A stretch of DNA of 6,994 bases from the NCBI GenBank assembly GCA_017609245.1, contig JAFCEI010000036.1:1-6994 (forward strand), given 5' to 3'. Position 1 is the first letter of the stretch, and each line of letters starts with the position of its first letter. The notes beneath the pieces were generated by a model that worked only from the letters and a program-made list of their open reading frames with translations, was not told the origin of the DNA and did no database searches. Made by a program: the position numbers and the translations under genes. Shown here piece by piece: positions 1 to 5,522 of this stretch. This DNA comes from Candidatus Woesearchaeota archaeon (GTDB taxonomy: Archaea > Nanobdellota > Nanobdellia > Woesearchaeales > JAFCFN01).

Positions 1-2
1 TG

Positions 3-119
3 ATATTCATTTTTAATCTATCAAAAGTAATACCTCTTTTTGAGTATATGAAAGCAAATCATTCTGACTTTTTAAAGAAAAAAATATTTCATTATCGTCA
101 TCATTCTTTTTATTTATAA
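3..119 (+). CDS. Possible C-terminal end of a plus-strand gene entering from the left edge (unidentified)
   Basis: This frame is open from the window edge to a TAA at 117-119, giving about 38 residues and ending in a basic, His-rich tail (HYRHHSFYL). A helical-looking stretch with KVIPLFEYMKANHSDFLKKK precedes it. The other two plus frames close within the first 30 bases, which mildly favours this one. I do not recognise the family, and 38 codons in AT-rich DNA can be open by chance. If real, it runs in the same direction as the small ORF at 143-304, ending 23 nt before it, and its stop codon lies inside the TATA-like element of that ORF. Confidence 0.35.
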   Translation: MFIFNLSKVIPLFEYMKANHSDFLKKKIFHYRHHSFYL

Positions 120-121
120 AT
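113..121 (+). promoter_or_regulatory. TATA-like box for the small plus-strand ORF
   Basis: TTTATAAAT matches the archaeal TATA-box pattern. Its centre lies about 26 nt before the ATG at 143, the usual distance from TATA box to transcription start in archaea, so transcription would begin at or next to the start codon and give a leaderless mRNA. No Shine-Dalgarno motif lies between box and ATG, in keeping with this. I see no convincing purine-rich BRE upstream, and the local DNA is very AT-rich, so a chance match is possible. Confidence 0.45.
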
Positions 122-142
122 TATAGATTTTTTGATTTGATA

Positions 143-304
143 ATGAGTCCTAAAACTAAACTTCCTTCAGATAAGCAACTTTTTAAAATGATAAAAAACT
201 ACAGAAAATTTTGGTGGACGTTTTTTATTAGCCAAACAATACTGGGCATCCTTCTTATAATACTTTTTGCAATGCACATGAAGAATCTTTACGGCATTTC
301 TTAG
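143..304 (+). CDS. Small single-pass membrane protein of unknown function (53 aa)
   Basis: The ORF runs from ATG at 143 to TAG at 302-304. Residues 1-23 are soluble and basic (seven Lys/Arg against one Asp). Residues 24-44 form one strongly hydrophobic segment beginning with a Trp-Trp pair at 24-25 and containing ILGILLIILF, followed by a short tail (HMKNLYGIS). The positive-inside rule predicts N-terminus in the cytosol and C-terminus outside. No cleavable signal peptide or catalytic motif is seen, and I do not recognise the family. It is convergent with the ribosomal operon. A TATA-like box about 26 nt upstream and the lack of a ribosome binding site suggest leaderless expression. Membrane-like composition can arise by chance in T-rich DNA, but the separation into a basic head and a hydrophobic core looks like a real protein. 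An internal Met at residue 16 is an alternative start. Confidence 0.55.
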   Translation: MSPKTKLPSDKQLFKMIKNYRKFWWTFFISQTILGILLIILFAMHMKNLYGIS

Positions 305-312
305 AGTTGCGT

Positions 313-329
313 TTTCATAAACTATGAAA
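313..329. repeat. Perfect 7-bp inverted repeat between convergent genes
   Basis: TTTCATA at 313-319 and TATGAAA at 323-329 are exact reverse complements around a 3-nt loop (AAC). The element lies 8 nt after the stop of the plus-strand small ORF and about 78 nt beyond the eL14 stop. It is AT-rich, so the hairpin would be weak. It may help end or stabilise the 3' end of either transcript. Confidence 0.4.
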
Positions 330-341
330 TCTTCTTATGGG

Positions 342-383
342 TTTTTGATCAACTTTTTAAATCTTAATCAACCCTGGTAAAAA
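342..383. terminator. Probable bidirectional T-run transcription termination zone
   Basis: On the plus strand, five-T runs occur at 342-346 and 354-358, 38-54 nt after the stop of the small ORF. On the minus strand, a five-T run (AAAAA at 379-383 as written) lies about 24 nt after the eL14 stop. Archaeal RNA polymerase can terminate at short U-tracts without a strong hairpin, so these are candidate ends for the two convergent transcripts. T-runs are common in this AT-rich DNA, so the assignment rests mostly on position. Confidence 0.35.
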
Positions 384-406
384 GTTTATCTGTTTAAGAA
401 TTACCT

Positions 407-808
407 TTATTCCTTCTTTTCTTCACCTTTCTTAACTTCTTCTTTCTTCTCTACTTTCTCTTCAGCCTTCTTCTCTTTCTTAACTTTGGTTTCTTTCTTA
501 TCCTTTTCTTCAACAGGCTTCTCTTTCTTTTTCCTGACTTTTCTGGGTCTGACTGTTTTCTCTTTAGGCTTTGTCTCTTTAACATCAATCTTTAGTTTTT
601 TAAGTTCAGAAACAACATCAGCATGACTCGCACCTTTCTTGATTTTAATTATCTGATCCAAAGGCTCAATATGCTTGACATTAACCTTTTTTCTTCTTAC
701 CTGCCCGTCTATCAGAACAAAATTATCATCAACAATATCAATTACTATTCCTTTTAACCCAGCATCTCTTCCAGCAAGTTTAACAACTAATCTGCCAACT
801 TCTATCAT
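407..808 (-). CDS. rpl14e: Large-subunit ribosomal protein eL14 (L14e) with long Lys/Glu-rich C-terminal tail
   Basis: eL14 is a protein of the archaeal and eukaryotic 50S/60S subunit. Residues 1-75 form the KOW/SH3-like core: MIEVGRLVVKLAGRDAG at the start, then GIVIDIVDDNFVLIDGQVRRKKVNVKHIEPL, all typical of the family. From about residue 78 to 133 the protein is almost pure Lys, Glu, Arg, Pro and Val, an extension that the compact archaeal homologues generally lack. The same frame is open upstream to an ATG at 841, but the start at 808 is preferred: it begins at the family N-terminus, makes an ATGA overlap with the eL34 stop, and follows a strong Shine-Dalgarno motif. It is the last gene of the operon; no cmk or cbf5 gene accompanies it. 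Confidence 0.95.
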   Translation of the reverse strand: MIEVGRLVVKLAGRDAGLKGIVIDIVDDNFVLIDGQVRRKKVNVKHIEPLDQIIKIKKGASHADVVSELKKLKIDVKETKPKEKTVRPRKVRKKKEKPVEEKDKKETKVKKEKKAEEKVEKKEEVKKGEEKKE

Positions 809-1110
809 CTTTCCCTCTCCTTGATGACTTTTCTGATACATTTTCCGCAGTAATAGCCGCCATAAGCTCTACTCGGCCTTTTTTTAGTTTTGCCTAATTT
901 TTTCATCTTAGCATCCCTTTCTCTGGCAACACCTGCCAGCACACTGCCGCACATTGCACATTTGGCCTTACCAGGCTTTTTTTTCTTAAAATGTAAAACA
1001 GTTCTTCCGCCAGGCGTCTTGGTAAATATTCTTCTAAATGTCCTGGACTTTAATTTTCTTGGTTCACCCTTTCTCAAAACCTTGCCCTTTGCTTTTAGTT
1101 TTTTTACCAT
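805..1110 (-). CDS. rpl34e: Large-subunit ribosomal protein eL34 (L34e), zinc-finger type
   Basis: eL34 is a small basic protein of the archaeal/eukaryotic large subunit, absent from bacteria. At 101 residues it is near the usual archaeal length. The N-terminus contains RTFRRIFTKTPGGRTVLHFKKKKP in the region typical of the family. Two CxxC pairs, Cys51/Cys54 (CAMC) and Cys88/Cys91 (CGKC), form the expected zinc-binding site. The sequence between them has GVARERDAKM and the conserved RPSRAYGG. It starts 1 nt after the DUF106 stop, with a GAGG motif about 10 nt upstream, and its TGA overlaps the eL14 ATG. In many euryarchaea cmk sits between eL34 and eL14; here the two genes touch. Confidence 0.96.
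   Translation of the reverse strand: MVKKLKAKGKVLRKGEPRKLKSRTFRRIFTKTPGGRTVLHFKKKKPGKAKCAMCGSVLAGVARERDAKMKKLGKTKKRPSRAYGGYYCGKCIRKVIKERER
813..820 (-). promoter_or_regulatory. Shine-Dalgarno site deciding the eL14 start
   Basis: On the minus strand GGAGAGGG lies 4 nt before the ATG at 808, inside the last codons of eL34 (encoding the KERER end). It complements the anti-Shine-Dalgarno CCUCC core in either of two registers. No comparable motif serves the upstream in-frame ATG at 841, which supports the shorter eL14 protein. Confidence 0.75.
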
Positions 1111-1111
1111 A

Positions 1112-1858
1112 TTAATGTAACCTCATCATCTTTCTTAATAATAAGCTTAAGATAATTGAAAATATTATGTATGACCCCAACCAGCCAATCTTCCACCCAA
1201 ATAAGTTTAATACAATTATCTTTTCATACCCTATACTAATTGATTTGACAATACTGTTTTTAAATCTTTTTACTGGATCCTTATATCCGTGATTTTCAGT
1301 TATCAAAACATCTATAGTATATGGCTTGTCATTATAATCATATTCTAATATCCACTCTCCTGCATTACCTTTTAGTTTCCAGTTAATCTCGCCATTTACA
1401 ATTGGCTTTGTCTTATTTCCAAAAACCTCAATCGCATCAGGAACAATCAGTGTTGCCTCTCCAGCAGCACCTTCTATGAAACTCATGGTCGTGACAAACT
1501 CTTCACCAGGATTTATTGGTTCATAAGCCATTGTCGAGTTCAGCCACCCAAAAATAATTATTATGGGGATTAGTGTGATAAATGTTGGCTTCATGCTGTG
1601 CCCCATCATCTTAAATTGCTTGTCCATCATCTCTTTTTGGACTTCTATCATCTTTTTAGGGTCTTCTCTGAACTGTTTGATATCCTGCTGCAGCTCCTTA
1701 ACCTCTTGTTTAGTCTTTTTCATCATCTCCTGATCAGTCATGAACTTGTACACTATTGTGATCAACAGAGTAATCATCAAAGAAATGATCAAGACAGGCC
1801 AAGGCTGGCTCAATCTCAATATTGGTCCAAAAACTGAGTTAAAAAATGCATCAAACAT
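1112..1858 (-). CDS. EMC3/TMCO1 (DUF106) family membrane insertase-like protein with a large inserted domain
   Basis: This is the archaeal DUF106 protein of the Oxa1/YidC/EMC3/TMCO1 superfamily, thought to bind ribosomes and help insert membrane proteins. The 248 residues show three membrane segments: about 20-39 (PWPVLIISLMITLLITIVYK), 92-109 (TFITLIPIIIIFGWLNST) and 225-242 (before LLRKMMRLH). Between the first two is a long charged coiled coil (about 42-87) ending in a Met-rich KQFKMMGHSMKP region, as in the family. Between segments 2 and 3 lies a polar, beta-looking stretch of about 95 residues (112-208) that a minimal three-helix member would not need. The Oxa1-type N-out topology would put it outside the cell. 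GWKIGWLGSYIIF before the last helix matches the usual GWLGWYI-like motif. It begins 2 nt after the secY stop, consistent with a shared role; adenylate kinase, often found between them, is absent. Confidence 0.9.
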   Translation of the reverse strand: MFDAFFNSVFGPILRLSQPWPVLIISLMITLLITIVYKFMTDQEMMKKTKQEVKELQQDIKQFREDPKKMIEVQKEMMDKQFKMMGHSMKPTFITLIPIIIIFGWLNSTMAYEPINPGEEFVTTMSFIEGAAGEATLIVPDAIEVFGNKTKPIVNGEINWKLKGNAGEWILEYDYNDKPYTIDVLITENHGYKDPVKRFKNSIVKSISIGYEKIIVLNLFGWKIGWLGSYIIFSIILSLLLRKMMRLH

Positions 1859-1860
1859 AT

Positions 1861-3252
1861 TTAGCCACCCATAAACTTCCTCATCATAGGATACATGTCA
1901 TACATATGCTGCTTTGCAATCTCTTCATATAATCTATAGATAATCATAACAGTTAATAATATTCCGGTTCCTCTTGCCAATGCCCCGCTTAGGTCAGCTA
2001 TTGAAGCTAAAAATCCTACAAGTAGCGCCCCCATAATAGTCAATGGCCAGATATACCTGTTCAACAATCTCTGTAATACCCTTTCATCTCTCCTAAATCC
2101 TGGCACCTGAAGGCCAGAAGCCATGATATTCTTTGCCTGGCTCTTGGCATCCATCCCAGCTGTCTGAACCCAGAATATTGAGAACACAACAGCTCCGGCC
2201 AGCATAAATCCCATGTACGCAAGGCTATGCCATACATCAGGCAAGGTTAGGCTCCCTTTTATGATCTTGCCGACAAGATCAGGAGAGTATATCCATGATA
2301 CCAATCCTGTTGCAGGAGTATTACCTACAAATGTTCCTAAGATAGGCCTTCCCCAATTCTGCAGCAATCTTGCCCATAGCTGGATGTTTGCCATCAAAGC
2401 AGCAACCAAAATAACCGGAATATTAGAAGTATAAATAAAATTTAGAGGCCACCTGACACCATACCCTCTTATCCTGCCAAAAGATAAAGGAATCTCTACT
2501 TTCATTGCCTGGCCAAAAACAGCAATCGCGAACACAAGCACTGTGGCTAGAATTCCTGCTAACATCAATCCTGCTGTCAATGGATCGCCGGCAGATAAGC
2601 TCTGGAACAAAGCAGGTATTGCGCCTGTTGCTATGCCAGGATTTGTGGGCGAGGGTAGCCATGAAAAAGCCCTTATAAATAATTGCTCAGAAACACCTGC
2701 AGCAATAAATAATGAAACACCAGAACCAAATCCCCAGTGATTAATAACCTCATCCATGAACAGTATGAGCATCCCACCTAAGAACAATTGGAAAATAAGG
2801 ATCAATTGCAGCTGAAAATATAGGAAAGTTCCTGCAAATTGTGGATCAGGTGCAAGCCCTCCCATAAAAACATAGATCGCTGCTTCAAATATTATGAAAA
2901 ATATAGCTAACAGCTTTTGCAGCCCCTGAAAGGTCTTTTTACCTTCAGGAGTATGCATGTCTAGCTTCAGTATGCCGGAGCCTGACAATAATTGAAGAAT
3001 AATACTTGCAGTCACGATAGGCCCGATTCCCAAACTAATAAGGCTTCCAAACTTAGCCCCCAGGATAATTGATAAATATTCAAATCTCTGTAAGGCATTA
3101 GCCCCCAATCCAAACAGGGGAATTAGTCCCAAAACAAAAAATATACCTAAAATCAGAAGAGTCCATTTAAGCTTTTCTTTGAAACTAAGCTTTTTTTCTT
3201 TTGGCTTGGCAACCCCTGGAAGATTGTTTAAGATGTATTTAAAAAAACTCAT
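1861..3252 (-). CDS. secY: Preprotein translocase subunit SecY (Sec61 alpha)
   Basis: SecY forms the protein-conducting channel in the cytoplasmic membrane, working with SecE and Sec61-beta. The 463 residues match archaeal family length and show about ten hydrophobic segments. The N-terminus LPGVAKPKEKKLSFKEKLKWT is typical. The plug and pore-lining helix lie near residues 55-94 (LISLGIGPIVTASIILQLLSGSGI). The cytosolic 6/7 loop, which contacts the ribosome, is near 252-275 with Arg260, Arg262 and Arg267 (GRIRGYGVRWP), followed by IYTSNIPVIL. The 8/9 loop is near 364-400 (SGLQVPGFRRDERVLQRLLNRYIWP). No frameshift or missing key segment is seen. The start follows uL15 after 16 nt; a GAGGGG motif lies upstream at longer than usual spacing (about 12 nt). 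Confidence 0.98.
   Translation of the reverse strand: MSFFKYILNNLPGVAKPKEKKLSFKEKLKWTLLILGIFFVLGLIPLFGLGANALQRFEYLSIILGAKFGSLISLGIGPIVTASIILQLLSGSGILKLDMHTPEGKKTFQGLQKLLAIFFIIFEAAIYVFMGGLAPDPQFAGTFLYFQLQLILIFQLFLGGMLILFMDEVINHWGFGSGVSLFIAAGVSEQLFIRAFSWLPSPTNPGIATGAIPALFQSLSAGDPLTAGLMLAGILATVLVFAIAVFGQAMKVEIPLSFGRIRGYGVRWPLNFIYTSNIPVILVAALMANIQLWARLLQNWGRPILGTFVGNTPATGLVSWIYSPDLVGKIIKGSLTLPDVWHSLAYMGFMLAGAVVFSIFWVQTAGMDAKSQAKNIMASGLQVPGFRRDERVLQRLLNRYIWPLTIMGALLVGFLASIADLSGALARGTGILLTVMIIYRLYEEIAKQHMYDMYPMMRKFMGG
1865..1869 (-). promoter_or_regulatory. Shine-Dalgarno site for the DUF106 gene
   Basis: GGTGG on the minus strand sits 6 nt before the ATG at 1858, within the last codons of secY (MGG end). 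The spacing is right for ribosome binding and supports this start and coupled translation with secY. Confidence 0.5.
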
Positions 3253-3268
3253 TTGTTTAAAAAACCCC

Positions 3269-3721
3269 TCATTTTTTCTCAGGTAAGATAACCTCTCCGC
3301 CAGCTTTTTTCACAGATTCAACAGCTTTTGCAGAAGCATGTTCAGATGTAATCTTAAGTTTCTTTGTAACTTTGCCATTTGAAAGCAGTTTGTTAAATCC
3401 AAGTGCTTTCAGATCAACAACATAAACATCCCCTTCTTTAGCTGCAAGCTTTTTTGATACCAGATTATCAATATTCTGTTCGAGAAATTCGATATTTGTT
3501 GTTTTAATGACCTTTATAATCCCTTTTTTCTTAAATCCATGCTTACCAAAATATTTTTTATTCTTCCAGATAGACGGTTTTTTAGCATCCCCTCTCTTCC
3601 CAGTTCCAGCCATCCCTCTGCCACCTCTATTTCCAGCTCCTCTTCGCTTTTTCATAGAACCACAGCCATGGGTCTTGCTTGCCCTATACCTTGATAATTT
3701 TTTTCTTTTGTTTACTACCAT
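3269..3721 (-). CDS. rpl15: Large-subunit ribosomal protein uL15
   Basis: uL15 is a universal large-subunit protein that binds 23S rRNA. The 150 residues match the archaeal length. The N-terminal third is the Gly/Arg-rich rRNA-binding extension: RYRASKTHGCGSMKKRRGAGNRGGRGMAGTGKRG, spanning about residues 11-44. It is followed by the GKHGFKKK segment, and the globular C-terminal domain runs from about residue 66 to 150, with VDLKALGFNKLLSNGKVTKKLKI and AVESVKKAGGEVIL near the end. It starts 1 nt after the uL30 stop, with a weak AGGA motif 9 nt upstream. The uL30-uL15-secY order is the classical spc arrangement. Confidence 0.97.
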   Translation of the reverse strand: MVVNKRKKLSRYRASKTHGCGSMKKRRGAGNRGGRGMAGTGKRGDAKKPSIWKNKKYFGKHGFKKKGIIKVIKTTNIEFLEQNIDNLVSKKLAAKEGDVYVVDLKALGFNKLLSNGKVTKKLKITSEHASAKAVESVKKAGGEVILPEKK

Positions 3722-3722
3722 C

Positions 3723-4154
3723 TCAAACCATCCTTTTGATTAGATCATTAATCTTCTCTTTTCTAGGCCCTAAAACTCCGCCTTTTGTAAATGGCATCTT
3801 TATACCTTTTCTTTCAAATCCGCCTTTCGGGTTATTCAGCCTGAAATAAGGCTTATACTTCTTACCGCCAAGTTCAACAAATTTGTTATATTCTATCTTG
3901 CCTTTTGAATCCTTGACACGGCCTTTATACTCCTTGCCCCTTTTCTCAAATAATAGTTTCTCTGTCTCGTCATCTATGTCACCGTAAGTAACATAACTCT
4001 GAACCTTTTTGATCATTCCAATGTAAGCAGGCGTATTAGGAACAATAACACAAACATTTTTCTTCTGCAATCCAAGCATATTTAAGGTATCTTTAATCTC
4101 CCTCTTGATACCGGTCATGCCCCTTATCCTTATTATGGCTATTTTATTGCTCAT
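3723..4154 (-). CDS. rpl30: Large-subunit ribosomal protein uL30 (archaeal L7e-like long form)
   Basis: The 143 residues are of the long archaeal/eukaryotic form, more than twice the bacterial L30 of about 60 residues. The N-terminal core has IAIIRIRGMTGIKREIKDTLNMLGL, then NVCVIVPNTPAYIGMIKKVQSYVTYGDID. The C-terminus carries the signature FRLNNPKGGFERKGIKMPF and GGVLGPRKEKINDLIKRM (about residues 104-142). Its ATG overlaps the uS5 TGA in an ATGA, and no Shine-Dalgarno motif is visible at normal distance, so translation is probably coupled to uS5. Confidence 0.97.
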   Translation of the reverse strand: MSNKIAIIRIRGMTGIKREIKDTLNMLGLQKKNVCVIVPNTPAYIGMIKKVQSYVTYGDIDDETEKLLFEKRGKEYKGRVKDSKGKIEYNKFVELGGKKYKPYFRLNNPKGGFERKGIKMPFTKGGVLGPRKEKINDLIKRMV

Positions 4155-4978
4155 TTTTTGACAACCATGCCCTCAACAACACCAATCCTATCTACATGTT
4201 CCTGCTTTATCTTGACTTCCATCAGTTTCTTCAAAGCATTGAAGCAGGCAACAATAAGGTTCAATTTGGTTTTAGTGCTTCTTTTTTGTTTTGATCTCAC
4301 ATCTTTTATTCCAGCAAATCTAAGCAGTTTCTGGCATTCCTGTTCAACCAATAACCCAGTACCTTTTGGAGCAGGCATAAGCATCAATACAGAAGAACCA
4401 TTCTTCCCCTGAACATTGAATGGTAATGTATGAGGTTCTTTACATCCGCACTCCCAGCTTCCGCACCCTCTTCTGACTTTGATGATATTCAATTTAGCCT
4501 TTCTTAGGGCTTTTTCCCTTGCAGGTACGGTCTCTTTGGATTTGCCGATTCCAATGCCGACAAACCCGTTCCTGTTCCCAATAACAGCCATGGTGGCAAA
4601 TCTTGGTTTATTTCCTTCTTTTGTCTTTTTTTGGGTCTGCCTAAATATTCTTCTTTGCCCTCCGCCAAACTTGCCTTTGGCCTGACCTATCAAAAGTAAT
4701 TCACTCTCCAGCTCAGGAACCAGAGCATCCACAATCTCAGCTTCTTTTATCTTAATGCCTTTATCTAAAATCTCATCAAGAGTTTTTATAACGCCTTCTT
4801 TTACATCTCTGCCTAGCTTAGTCTTGGGTTTCCATGCTTCTTTATCAAATTCTTCTCTCTCAACTCTCTTTCTTGATGGTTTTTTTGTTGCTTCTGTTTC
4901 CTCTGCTATTTCTTCTGATTCTTGTCCAGCCTCTACCTTACTTTCTTCATTCTCATTCAGTTTCTTTCCTTTTGGCAT
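4151..4978 (-). CDS. rps5: Small-subunit ribosomal protein uS5 with charged N-terminal extension
   Basis: uS5 takes part in decoding accuracy and mRNA entry on the 30S subunit. At 275 residues it is longer than usual for archaea. The extra length is at the N-terminus: residues 1-45 are rich in Glu, Lys and Ser and low in complexity, before EAWKPKTKLGRDVKEG. The double-stranded-RNA-binding-type domain follows (about 80-165, with RFATMAVIGNRNGFVGIGIGKSKE). Next come the archaeal cysteine motif GCGSWECGCKEPH (Cys172, Cys177, Cys179, His183) and the C-terminal domain with GSSVLMLMPAPKGTGLLVEQECQKLLRFAGIKDVRSK. The start is firm: GGAGG lies 6 nt upstream and the ATG overlaps the uL18 stop by one base (TAATG). 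Confidence 0.97.
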   Translation of the reverse strand: MPKGKKLNENEESKVEAGQESEEIAEETEATKKPSRKRVEREEFDKEAWKPKTKLGRDVKEGVIKTLDEILDKGIKIKEAEIVDALVPELESELLLIGQAKGKFGGGQRRIFRQTQKKTKEGNKPRFATMAVIGNRNGFVGIGIGKSKETVPAREKALRKAKLNIIKVRRGCGSWECGCKEPHTLPFNVQGKNGSSVLMLMPAPKGTGLLVEQECQKLLRFAGIKDVRSKQKRSTKTKLNLIVACFNALKKLMEVKIKQEHVDRIGVVEGMVVKK

Positions 4979-5511
4979 TATTTTCCTCCGATTATCTTCT
5001 TTTTCACTTCATCAAAAACACTGGGCAGCTTCTGGCCCCCCATATCTTTTTTAATAACAGCATAATCTACAATATGTTTTCCCTTGACTTTGTCATCAGA
5101 AGGCAGGATGCTTTCATCACACTTAACATCTAATCCTGCGTCTATGCATCCTTTCAATGCAGCACATATTCTTCCGCCTCTTGCAAGTACCCTTAGGCAG
5201 CTGTCCAGAACCATCTCGCCCAATTTTTGGCTTGATGCTTTTTTTCCTAGCAGTAATCCAGTCAGATAAGCTGCAGGAATATTGGATCTTGAGAATTTCC
5301 AGCCAAGCTTTTCCAACTCCTTGCTGGATGAAGCTGCAATAACCTTATCGCCTTTGATTTCATACTTGATGATTTGAGCGATTATATTCTTTGATGAGCC
5401 TCTTATAACTAACCTCGGTTTGCCGCCTTTCAGCAGCCCTAACCTTTTCTTGTAATTTGTTTTTCCTTCTCTCTTCCTTCGGTATGGTACGTTTTGTAGT
5501 TTTTTTCTCAT
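4978..5511 (-). CDS. rpl18: Large-subunit ribosomal protein uL18
   Basis: uL18 binds 5S rRNA and helps place it on the large subunit with uL5. The 177 residues make a slightly short archaeal form. The N-terminus has NVPYRRKREGKTNYKKRLGLLKGGKPRLVIRGSSKNIIAQII, the characteristic 5S-binding start. LGWKFSRSNIPAAYLTGLLLGKKA, then RVLARGGRICAALKGCIDAGLDV and ILPSDDKVKGKHIVDYA, follow family order. The tail ends soon after, lacking the longer C-terminal helix of some archaeal homologues. It begins 11 nt after the eL19 stop; only a weak AAAGG motif lies about 8 nt upstream. Confidence 0.97.
   Translation of the reverse strand: MRKKLQNVPYRRKREGKTNYKKRLGLLKGGKPRLVIRGSSKNIIAQIIKYEIKGDKVIAASSSKELEKLGWKFSRSNIPAAYLTGLLLGKKASSQKLGEMVLDSCLRVLARGGRICAALKGCIDAGLDVKCDESILPSDDKVKGKHIVDYAVIKKDMGGQKLPSVFDEVKKKIIGGK
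4985..4989 (-). promoter_or_regulatory. Strong Shine-Dalgarno site for uS5
   Basis: GGAGG on the minus strand lies 6 nt before the uS5 ATG at 4978, inside the last codons of uL18 (IIGGK). It is a full match to the anti-Shine-Dalgarno core and the strongest such motif seen in this window. It shows that the charged N-terminal extension of uS5 is translated. Confidence 0.8.
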
Positions 5512-5522
5512 TGTTCAAACCT

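Noticed and set aside
339..374. Longer hairpin pairing GGGTT (339-343) with AACCC (370-374)
   Set aside because: The stem is only 5 bp with a 26-nt loop and competes with other weak pairings, so it is not distinguishable from chance.
410..560. Pyrimidine-rich tract as a microsatellite or DNA structural element
   Set aside because: It is explained by Lys/Glu codons (AAA, AAG, GAA, GAG) of the eL14 tail on the minus strand, and no regular repeat unit is present.
809..841. Eleven-codon N-terminal extension of eL14 starting at the ATG at 841
   Set aside because: It lies inside the eL34 coding region, adds residues not typical of eL14, and the strong Shine-Dalgarno motif and ATGA overlap point to the start at 808.
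890..1120. Plus-strand 76-residue ORF opposite eL34
   Set aside because: It is a shadow of eL34 with Phe/Leu-rich composition from antisense lysine codons and no independent start signals.
2423..2662. Minus-strand 79-residue ORF within secY in another frame
   Set aside because: It is fully inside the intact secY gene, has no recognisable domain, and secY itself shows no frameshift.
4439..4463. Cys/His cluster in uS5 (GCGSWECGC..H) as an unusual metal site
   Set aside because: This cysteine motif is normal for archaeal uS5 and therefore not novel here.
4755..5133. Two overlapping plus-strand 99-residue hydrophobic ORFs
   Set aside because: They are antisense to uS5 and uL18. Their hydrophobicity is what results from reading Lys/Glu-rich codons in reverse (TTT, CTT, TTC), and the sense genes are unmistakable.
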